Under the pieces are notes generated by a model that was not told the DNA's origin, made no database searches, and saw nothing but the letters and a program-made list of their open reading frames with translations. Made by a program: the position numbers and the translations under genes. This document shows, in pieces, positions 1 through 6,951 of a stretch of DNA of 6,951 nucleotides (within the stretch, counting starts at the first letter, position 1; every line of letters begins with the position of its first letter). The stretch covers positions 1 to 6,951 of the forward strand of contig JAFLCR010000122.1 in NCBI GenBank assembly GCA_017302755.1. Reading direction: 5' to 3'. This stretch comes from Alphaproteobacteria bacterium (GTDB taxonomy: Bacteria > Pseudomonadota > Alphaproteobacteria > Rickettsiales > JAFLCR01).

Positions 1-354
1 AGCATCGTGGGCAGCGGCGGCGCCGACCAGCTCACCGGAGGCGCGGGCGTCGACAGCTTTGTCTATAGACTGACCAGCGATTCTGGAACAGGCGCCGGCC
101 TGCGCGACATCATTACGGATTTTTCGCAGGCACAAACCGATCGCATCGACCTTTCCGCTTTCGTGGGTGCCGCAACCTTCCAGGCGGGCGGCAATGGCAT
201 GGCAGACCTCGCGGGCTCCGTATTCCAGGTGGCATACCAGCAAAGCGGCGGCAACACGATCGTATTCGTGGATACTGACGGGAATAACAGCGTCAATTTC
301 GAAATTCAGCTGACCGGCCTCATCGCCCTCGTCGCCGGCGATTTCGTGCTCTGA
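1..354 (+). CDS. RTX-type calcium-binding secreted protein, C-terminal part (5' end outside window)
   Basis: The open frame runs from the first base to a TGA at 352-354 and gives the last 117 residues of a larger protein. Two RTX nonapeptides are visible, GSGGADQLT (residues 4-12) and GGAGVDSFV (13-21), matching the GGxGxDxUx calcium-binding pattern. They are followed by DIITDFSQAQTDRIDLSAF, the signature that follows the beta-roll in the serralysin-type (peptidase M10) C-terminal domain. The extreme C-terminus (VAGDFVL) is acidic and hydrophobic, as in type I secretion signals. By family knowledge such proteins leave the cell through an ABC/MFP/TolC channel and fold on binding extracellular calcium. 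The N-terminal effector part is outside the window, so protease, adhesin or other activity cannot be assigned. A GTG at base 7 is in frame but is inside the domain and is not a real start. Confidence 0.85.
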   Translation, partial: SIVGSGGADQLTGGAGVDSFVYRLTSDSGTGAGLRDIITDFSQAQTDRIDLSAFVGAATFQAGGNGMADLAGSVFQVAYQQSGGNTIVFVDTDGNNSVNFEIQLTGLIALVAGDFVL

Positions 355-858
355 TTATTTCTTGTATTTACGGATCAGCACGTCGAGGCTTTTCAGCAAC
401 TCGCGGCCTTCCTTGCCGCCCTGGCCCTCGATGCCGTGAGCGAGGATTGAGGACAGCGCGTCCACATGCGCTTTCAGGATTTTCTTGTCGTCCGCGCTCA
501 CCTTGCCCATGTGTTCAATGAAGCGCTGCAGCGAAATGGCCACGGCCGTGGCCAGGATGAAGCCGTAGGTGCCGGCCAGGTTCTTGATCTCGAACGCCGT
601 ATCAAGCATGACGTGCACGATGTGCGTACCGGCCTTCTCCCCGGTGTTCAGACTCGTCACGCATTCGCGCATCAGGCGGACATCCGCCCGCGCCTTGGCC
701 AGGAAATCATGGCGGCTGTGCTTAATGACGCTCTCCGCCTCTTTCAGAAGCCTGGGGTCGAACACCTTGCCGAGAGAGAGGCTGGAATCCAGCTTTTCCT
801 TGATGCGGTTATGCGGGGTAACGACATGATGCGAAGAATGGGATGTCGTTTTGGCCAT
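355..858 (-). CDS. Small helical Hpt-like protein lacking the phospho-accepting histidine
   Basis: This 167-residue, predicted all-helical, soluble protein has a His/Lys-rich start and a basic C-terminus (IRKYKK). Residues 88-115 (AFEIKNLAGTYGF, then an alanine-rich helix ending LQRFIE) resemble the active-site helix of histidine phosphotransfer domains. From memory, related proteins beside similar alphaproteobacterial response regulators carry AHDIKGQGGTFGY-type motifs. On that alignment the phospho-acceptor His is Phe89 and the following Gly is Asn93, while Lys92 is kept. The ATG at 856-858 lies 9 bp after the stop of the upstream response regulator, so the two are almost certainly co-transcribed and probably co-translated. 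Only a weak purine stretch precedes the start. The gene ends flush against the stop of the convergent RTX gene. The Hpt relationship is inference from motif spacing; a plain hypothetical protein is the fallback. Confidence 0.8.
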   Translation of the reverse strand: MAKTTSHSSHHVVTPHNRIKEKLDSSLSLGKVFDPRLLKEAESVIKHSRHDFLAKARADVRLMRECVTSLNTGEKAGTHIVHVMLDTAFEIKNLAGTYGFILATAVAISLQRFIEHMGKVSADDKKILKAHVDALSSILAHGIEGQGGKEGRELLKSLDVLIRKYKK

Positions 859-867
859 AGATGCGCA

Positions 868-1491
868 CTACCGTTTCTTATCGTTATCAGACAGCCATTC
901 CGCCAGCGGATCCTGCACCGGAGGCGCTACGGGCGGCGAGGCAACCGGCTTGTCGGAATAGGCCTGCTTCACCGGCTTTGTACCGCGATTCTTGCGCTTT
1001 TCCTGGCCGTCGGGCGGCTGGCTTTCCTTGCGGCGGCGGTCCGGCCCCTTGTAGCTGCTCGCGATGACAAAGTCACGCGGGTTCTCCACCACTTCGATGA
1101 TGCGTTCGCACAGTGCCTTCACGCTGAAGGGCTTGATCAGATATTCGGTGACGCCGACATCCCGCGCTTCCATCACCGCCGCCACTTCGGCACGACCGGT
1201 GAGCATGATGATCGGCACGAAACGGTCCGGCGAGTCGGACGAGTTGCGGATGAATTTCACGAATTCGAGGCCGTCCATCGGACGCATCTTCCAGTCGCAG
1301 ATGACAAGGTCGATTTCCTTGCGGCGCATGACGTCAATGGCGGCGCTGCCATCTTCCACGATTTCAATATCCTTGAAGCCAAGATGCAGCAATACGTCGC
1401 GCAACAGCTTGAGCGTGATTTTGTCATCCTCGGCGATAAGGACGTTGACCTTATCCAGCCTCGGAGCGATGATTTTATCGAGTTCAGCCAT
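868..1491 (-). CDS. CheY-like response regulator with proline-rich C-terminal tail
   Basis: This 207-residue protein has a receiver domain at about residues 14-135. All phosphorylation residues are present: acidic pocket E21/D22/D23, phospho-acceptor D66 (in ICDWKMRPMDG), T98 (in MLTGR) and K120 (in LIKPF). No DNA-binding, GGDEF or other output domain follows. Instead there is FVIASSYKGPDRRRK (about 141-155), a YxGPDRRR motif I recognise from alphaproteobacterial stand-alone receivers. A charged, Pro/Ala-rich and probably disordered tail ends in DPLAEWLSDNDKKR. It probably acts by protein-protein contact, as CheY does at the flagellar motor or as a phosphate shuttle. The ATG at 1489-1491 starts just before the receiver fold, and no better start with a clear Shine-Dalgarno is seen. 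The gene is first in a pair with the Hpt-like gene 9 bp downstream. A CtrA-type motif lies 45-63 bp upstream of the start. The cognate kinase is not in the window. Confidence 0.93.
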   Translation of the reverse strand: MAELDKIIAPRLDKVNVLIAEDDKITLKLLRDVLLHLGFKDIEIVEDGSAAIDVMRRKEIDLVICDWKMRPMDGLEFVKFIRNSSDSPDRFVPIIMLTGRAEVAAVMEARDVGVTEYLIKPFSVKALCERIIEVVENPRDFVIASSYKGPDRRRKESQPPDGQEKRKNRGTKPVKQAYSDKPVASPPVAPPVQDPLAEWLSDNDKKR

Positions 1492-1535
1492 GATGCGCGC
1501 AAATGACGGTTTGTCAGATGGTAAGCACTAAACCG

Positions 1536-1554
1536 TTAGAGAAGGGTTAACCAT
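1536..1554. promoter_or_regulatory. Possible CtrA binding site upstream of the response regulator gene
   Basis: In the 80-bp gap between the uvrA-like stop and the response regulator start, the plus strand reads TTAG-N7-TTAACCAT (TTAG 1536-1539, TTAACCAT 1547-1554). The alphaproteobacterial cell-cycle regulator CtrA binds TTAA-N7-TTAA(C), so this is one mismatch from the full gapped site, with the extended TTAACC half intact. It lies 45-63 bp upstream of the ATG, a sensible promoter position. No clean sigma-70 -35/-10 pair was found here. The assignment rests on motif match and context only. Confidence 0.4.
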
Positions 1555-1571
1555 GCGTTATTCGGCAGATT

Positions 1572-3776
<2,205 letters not shown>

Positions 3777-3842
3777 CTGGATTTCTTTTTATAGCGAATG
3801 GAGCCGTCAGCCCGCGTGTACGCGGCGCGCCATGTGAGCATC

Positions 3843-3856
3843 CCCGCGAAGGCGGG
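3843..3856. repeat. REP-like GC hairpin (CCCGC-GAAG-GCGGG)
   Basis: A perfect 5-bp inverted repeat with a 4-nt loop lies in the 143-bp gap between the solute-binding protein stop and the uvrA-like start. The wider sequence ATCCCCGCGAAGGCGGGA resembles a short palindromic element widely dispersed between genes in alphaproteobacteria. Only one copy is in the window, so repeat status comes from recognition, not from multiple copies here. On the minus strand it lies 3' of the solute-binding gene and could stabilise or end that transcript. There is no T-tract, so it is not a classical intrinsic terminator. Confidence 0.4.
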
Positions 3857-3919
3857 AAGCGCAGCGGGCGCAGACGAACCAGAAGCAGAAATAGGGCAGA
3901 AAACCTGCGCTGTCCATGG

Positions 3920-4654
3920 TTAAGGCACGCTTTCTTCCACGGCCATGCCGCGTTCCATCAGCCACGCATTCACCCGGTCGCGCAAGGCGGCGTCAGGGGC
4001 AAGGAAATAGGCTTTCCAGGAGGTGGTGAAAGGGCGCTCCGCCCCATGCGCGCACAGCCTGCCGACGGAGCGCGACGCCTGATAGCGCGCCTCGGCGAGA
4101 TCGGTGATCATCACATCAGCACGCCCTTCCTCGATCTCCTTGAAAATGCGCGTATTGTCGGGAAAGACACGCAGGGAGGCGCGGCTCAGGCGCTCGCGGG
4201 CGAAAGCCTCGTTCGTGCCGCCGGGGTTGACGACGGCACGAACGCCCGGGCGGTCAATCGCCTCTGGCGTGTCGTAGCGGCGCTTATCCTTGCAGCGAAC
4301 AACGGCCACCTTCCCGTCCTTCAGGTAAGGCAGGCTGAACATGCCGACACGCTCGCGCGCTTCCGTGACGCTAATACCGCCCACCGCGATGTCGAAACGG
4401 CCGGCCTCCATGTCGCCACTCAAGGTTTTCCAAGTAGTGGGAACAAAGATAGGACGCACGCCCATCTTACGGGCCAAAGCGCGGGCAACCTCAATATCGC
4501 TGCCGGAATAGGACTTCGTGTCCGCATCGTAATAGGTGAACGGCGGATAATCGCCCGTGGTGCCGATGCGGAGCTCGCCGGACGCATGGATGGAATCCAA
4601 CCGGCCTGAACAGGCGGCAAGAAGCAACAGGCATAAAAGAACTCTGCGGCGCAT
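3920..4654 (-). CDS. Periplasmic family 3 solute-binding lipoprotein, cyclohexadienyl dehydratase (PheC)-like
   Basis: This 244-residue protein has an exported lipoprotein N-terminus: Arg-rich start, leucine stretch and lipobox L12-A13-A14-C15. Ser16 at +2 suggests outer-membrane sorting under the E. coli rule. The rest is a type II periplasmic binding fold (SBP_bac_3). Motifs match PheC closely: RIGTTGDYPPF (29-39), VPTTWKTL (71-78), GRFDIAVGGIS (85-95), NPGGTNE (143-149) and VMITDLAEAR (181-190). PheC turns prephenate into phenylpyruvate and arogenate into phenylalanine in the periplasm. By recalled alignment, its catalytic Glu (E173 in mature P. aeruginosa numbering) corresponds to E188. 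C121 and C201 match a conserved Cys pair. The C-terminus is about 20 residues shorter than P. aeruginosa PheC. No ABC permease or ATPase gene is adjacent, which favours an enzyme or orphan receptor over an uptake system. The ATG at 4652-4654 begins the signal peptide; its Shine-Dalgarno is poor. Binding-protein versus enzyme function is unresolved. Confidence 0.88.
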   Translation of the reverse strand: MRRRVLLCLLLLAACSGRLDSIHASGELRIGTTGDYPPFTYYDADTKSYSGSDIEVARALARKMGVRPIFVPTTWKTLSGDMEAGRFDIAVGGISVTEARERVGMFSLPYLKDGKVAVVRCKDKRRYDTPEAIDRPGVRAVVNPGGTNEAFARERLSRASLRVFPDNTRIFKEIEEGRADVMITDLAEARYQASRSVGRLCAHGAERPFTTSWKAYFLAPDAALRDRVNAWLMERGMAVEESVP

Positions 4655-4737
4655 AAGGAAAAATCTAAGGGTTAGCCTTGGCGAAGGGAAGCGGGGATTT
4701 TATCTTTCCTTAAAGGTTGTGGCCTATGTTCTGCCTC

Positions 4738-4743
4738 AAGGAG
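4738..4743 (+). promoter_or_regulatory. Strong Shine-Dalgarno AAGGAG for the RepA-like ATPase gene
   Basis: AAGGAG sits 7 nt before the ATG at 4751 and is the clearest ribosome binding site in the window. It favours 4751 over the second in-frame ATG at 4757. The 96-bp divergent gap (4655-4750) must hold promoters for both this gene and the solute-binding protein. A TATGTT at 4725-4730 could be a -10 element, but no convincing -35 accompanies it. Confidence 0.75.
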
Positions 4744-4750
4744 TTATCCC

Positions 4751-6418
4751 ATGCCCATGCGTCCCTATTCCGATGATATTCTGGAAGAAATCCGGATGGA
4801 GCTGGCCGGGCTGTGGCTGGCGCACGAGGTGCACGGCCTGAAGGGCCAGATGCAGCTGTACACCATCGACGGGAAGGAACCCTGGCGCGCCCAGCAGGAG
4901 GGCTTTTCCTTCTGGTTCGGCCCGAACGACCTGGACGCAGCCATCGAGCACGTCAAGAAAATGTACAATAACGGCGCGCTGCCGAACTCGCCCCTGCTGC
5001 TGAACCCCATCGTGCACAGCAAGGAAGGCGACACGTATACCCCCGTCGGCTCGGGGCTGATCTGGGCCACGGGCTTCGCGCAGGGCATCGACACCATGCG
5101 GCACGACCAGATGGAGCGCATCCATTCGCTGGGCGTCTTCGGCTCGCCCGTCGTGCGCGGGGATAATGATTTCGCCGGCCTCAAAATGCTCGGTTTCCTG
5201 AATAAGCCCGTGAAACCCGAACCAGGCAAACAGGCCGTGCCGGGCTGCCGCGCGTTGTACGACCTCTCAAACATCAACAGCCCGGATTACTGGCATTACT
5301 ACATGCTTTCAGGGCTGGCTTACCTCTCCAAGAACGGCTCATTCCAGCATCCGGAATTTCCCACCCTCTTCGATTCCGCCAAGGAACAGGTGGAAGGCGA
5401 GGAGTTCATCACCTCGCACCAGGTGGATCTGCAACATGTGCAGGACGCCGCCACCTGCTGGGACGCTTACGACCGCCATCACACGCTCTTCGTACGCTTC
5501 GGGGTGGATACCAAAAACCTTGAGCGGAACCTCAAATACTTCAATCTCTGCGCCCGCGACTTCCAGCTTTTCGATGCCACCGGCCCAACCCGCAAGGGCG
5601 CCGAGGAAAAGTTCGAGCTGGTGGTGAACGGCTGGATTCCCAAAGGCGCGACCACGCTGATCGCGGCGGCGGGCGGCACCGGCAAATCCAGCGTCGCGCA
5701 TTATCTCTGCATTCTCGCGGCTACGGATTGGGAGAAGGAAGAAACGCCGCCCACCTGGCTCGGCTCGACCATCAACAAGGAACACTGCACGGGCTTGTGC
5801 ATCTACTTCTCCGGCGAAGACGGCCCGGCCATCGTGAACGCGCGCGCCGAATTGTTCGACCCCACCACCCGCGCCAAGCGCGTGATGTTCCAGCGCACGG
5901 ATTTCGGCGAGGGCGTCACCTTCGCGCAGTTCATGCACAAGCTGCACAAGTTGCCGAATGTGTCGATCGTGGTCATCGACCCGGCCCGAAAATACCTGCT
6001 CGGCAACGAAGACGATTCCGACGTGGTAAGCCATTTCTTCGAGGCAATCGAGGAGTGCGCGATCAAAAAAGGCGCGGCCATGGTGGTGGTGCACCACTTG
6101 GCGAAAGGCGCGGACCCCAAATCGGCGAGGCAGGTGCTTGAATGCCTGCGCGGCTCGCAGGTTTTTATTGATCGCCCCCGCGTGGTCATCGGCATGTACC
6201 GCGACGGGCCCTATACCTGCGTGGGTTTGGCGAAGTGCAACATTCCGCCGAGCCTCGGCATGATCCAGGGCGAGCGCGTCTTCGTGCGCGATCCAAAATC
6301 GCTCGGCCTGGTGTGGCTGCCGGGTCCGGACGGCATCCGCTCCGATCAGCTATCGGAAGAAGAGCTTGAGCAGATCAAAGCCGAGGCGGAATTGAAGGCG
6401 GTAAAGACTGAAAGTTAG
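4751..6418 (+). CDS. RepA/AAA_25-type RecA-fold ATPase with an unrecognised N-terminal domain
   Basis: This is a 555-residue, apparently cytoplasmic protein with no signal peptide or membrane segment. Residues about 288-500 form a RecA-fold ATPase of the RepA/AAA_25 group (hexameric helicase-like ATPases of plasmids and phages). Walker A is AAAGGTGKSS (305-314, K312), FSGED at 353-357 supplies the likely catalytic Glu, Walker B is VSIVVIDP (404-411, D410), and VVHHLAKG (446-453) matches the HHxxKG motif of the family. LRGSQVFIDRPRVVIGM and the following strands complete the core. Residues 1-285 are rich in aromatic and His residues and match nothing I recognise. A short acidic helix (SEEELEQIKAEAELKA) ends the protein. 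No primase, replication initiator, integrase or other phage/plasmid gene lies nearby, so a replication role is not supported by context. DNA-dependent ATPase or helicase activity is inferred from the family. The last 44 bp overlap the convergent dehydrogenase gene. Confidence 0.88.
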   Translation: MPMRPYSDDILEEIRMELAGLWLAHEVHGLKGQMQLYTIDGKEPWRAQQEGFSFWFGPNDLDAAIEHVKKMYNNGALPNSPLLLNPIVHSKEGDTYTPVGSGLIWATGFAQGIDTMRHDQMERIHSLGVFGSPVVRGDNDFAGLKMLGFLNKPVKPEPGKQAVPGCRALYDLSNINSPDYWHYYMLSGLAYLSKNGSFQHPEFPTLFDSAKEQVEGEEFITSHQVDLQHVQDAATCWDAYDRHHTLFVRFGVDTKNLERNLKYFNLCARDFQLFDATGPTRKGAEEKFELVVNGWIPKGATTLIAAAGGTGKSSVAHYLCILAATDWEKEETPPTWLGSTINKEHCTGLCIYFSGEDGPAIVNARAELFDPTTRAKRVMFQRTDFGEGVTFAQFMHKLHKLPNVSIVVIDPARKYLLGNEDDSDVVSHFFEAIEECAIKKGAAMVVVHHLAKGADPKSARQVLECLRGSQVFIDRPRVVIGMYRDGPYTCVGLAKCNIPPSLGMIQGERVFVRDPKSLGLVWLPGPDGIRSDQLSEEELEQIKAEAELKAVKTES

Positions 6419-6951
6419 GCAGCGTCGCCGGGTTGACGACGGAAGCCGTCATCCCTTCCGGAATAACTCTGTCCACAAACATAATTTCCATTGCCTGCGC
6501 AAGCTCAACCAATCGCATGGCAGCCGCTACCTGCACTTCGGGAGAGCTGGCCGCCAGATGCGGCACGATCACCGCATGGGGCGCGCCGAGAAGCGGAGAG
6601 GTCAACGTTCCTTTCTCAACTTCCAGCACATCCAGCGCCGCAGCCGCCACATGGCCTGAGCGGAGCGCATCCGCCAGCGCCGCTTCGTCAATAATGCCGC
6701 CGCGCGCCACGTTAAGGACGATCACACCCTTAGGCATGGATGCCAGAGCCTTGGCATCAATCATATGCTGCGTCGGCCAATCCCCTTCTTTTACCAGCGG
6801 AACATGGGGGCTCACGACATGGGCAACCCGATAAAGCTCTGCCAGATCGCCCACCACGCGCACACCATCCACTACTACTTCCGGTACTGCTTCCAGATTG
6901 CGAGGTCGGCGATAAGCGACGACTTTCATGCCAAGGGCAGTCGCCATCCCG
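6375..6951 (-). CDS. D-isomer-specific 2-hydroxyacid dehydrogenase, C-terminal part (5' end outside window)
   Basis: The frame is open from the window edge to a TGA at 6375-6377; 191 codons are visible. The protein begins inside the NAD-binding domain at GMATALGMKVVAYRRP, just after where the GxGxxG dinucleotide loop would be, so the loop and the N-terminal substrate domain are missing. Numbering from the first visible Met at 6947, the family's catalytic triad is present: R82 in VLNVARGGIIDE, E111 in DVLEVEKG and H130 in VIVPHLAASSP. The R-to-E spacing equals that of E. coli SerA (29 residues). Such enzymes reversibly oxidise D-2-hydroxyacids with NAD(P), for example phosphoglycerate, glycerate or hydroxypyruvate. 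The usual Pro after the catalytic Glu pair is Lys112. The substrate cannot be told from this part. The tail after VVNP is a Pro/Leu-rich extension encoded in and near the overlap with the ATPase gene. The Met at 6947 is internal and not the true start. Confidence 0.9.
   Translation of the reverse strand, partial: GMATALGMKVVAYRRPRNLEAVPEVVVDGVRVVGDLAELYRVAHVVSPHVPLVKEGDWPTQHMIDAKALASMPKGVIVLNVARGGIIDEAALADALRSGHVAAAALDVLEVEKGTLTSPLLGAPHAVIVPHLAASSPEVQVAAAMRLVELAQAMEIMFVDRVIPEGMTASVVNPATLPNFQSLPPSIPPRL

Noticed and set aside
466..1506. 346-codon open frame on the plus strand
   Set aside because: It is antisense across both the receiver and Hpt-like genes, rich in His/Arg/Ala as expected from reading high-GC genes backwards, and has no recognisable domain.
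1531..1552. Possible terminator for the uvrA-like gene (AACC...GGTT)
   Set aside because: The stem is only 4 bp with a long loop and no T-tract; the GGTTAACC palindrome is better explained as part of the CtrA-type motif.
3807..3917. 36-codon minus-strand frame (starts MDSAGFLPYFCFWF, contains CARC) in the gap before uvrA
   Set aside because: It has no Shine-Dalgarno, runs through the REP-like palindrome and has no recognisable family. It is possible as a small protein or relic but unsupported.
3777..3919. SOS (LexA) box upstream of the uvrA-like gene
   Set aside because: No GAAC-N7-GTTC or close variant is present in the gap.
4665..4675. CTAA-GGG-TTAG inverted repeat in the divergent intergenic region
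   Set aside because: A 4-bp arm is too short to support an operator call without conservation data.
5339..6097. 252-codon open frame on the minus strand
   Set aside because: It is antisense to the conserved Walker A/B region of the RepA-like ATPase, which has a strong Shine-Dalgarno and clear motifs; the antisense product resembles nothing.

Overview
This 6.95 kb window looks like GC-rich alphaproteobacterial chromosome. The clues are an excinuclease zinc module of the alphaproteobacterial type (CPVSGFTI, one Cys replaced by Ser), a CheY-like regulator with a YxGPDRRR tail next to a small Hpt-like gene, and a CtrA-type motif (TTAG-N7-TTAACCAT) upstream of that pair. I infer a Rhodospirillales-like organism, but genus and species cannot be told from this sequence. 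There is no tRNA, rRNA, CRISPR array, transposase or integrase.

Layout. (1) Bases 1-354, plus strand: the 3' end of an RTX-type calcium-binding exoprotein with a type I secretion C-terminus. (2) Bases 355-1491, minus strand: a two-gene unit made of a single-domain response regulator with a proline-rich tail, followed 9 bp later by a small helical protein. The latter looks like an Hpt domain that has lost its phospho-accepting histidine. (3) Bases 1572-3776, minus strand: a 734-residue UvrA-like protein. It lacks about the first 245 residues of normal UvrA, including the first Walker A and the UvrB-binding domain, while the rest is intact. (4) Bases 3777-3919: a gap with an A7 tract just inside the downstream gene, an in-frame stop that fixes the uvrA start, and a REP-like GC hairpin. 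(5) Bases 3920-4654, minus strand: a periplasmic family 3 solute-binding lipoprotein that strongly resembles cyclohexadienyl dehydratase (PheC). (6) Bases 4751-6418, plus strand, with a strong Shine-Dalgarno: a 555-residue protein with a C-terminal RepA/AAA_25-type RecA-fold ATPase and an N-terminal half I do not recognise. (7) Bases 6375-6951, minus strand: the 3' part of a D-2-hydroxyacid dehydrogenase, cut by the window edge and overlapping gene 6 by 44 bp tail to tail.

The genes do not form one pathway. The most coherent unit is the regulator/pseudo-Hpt pair behind a possible CtrA site, which suggests cell-cycle, motility or chemotaxis signalling. The most unusual items are the N-terminally shortened UvrA, the histidine-less Hpt-like protein, and the ATPase with the unknown N-terminal domain. 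None clearly amounts to a new multi-gene system.
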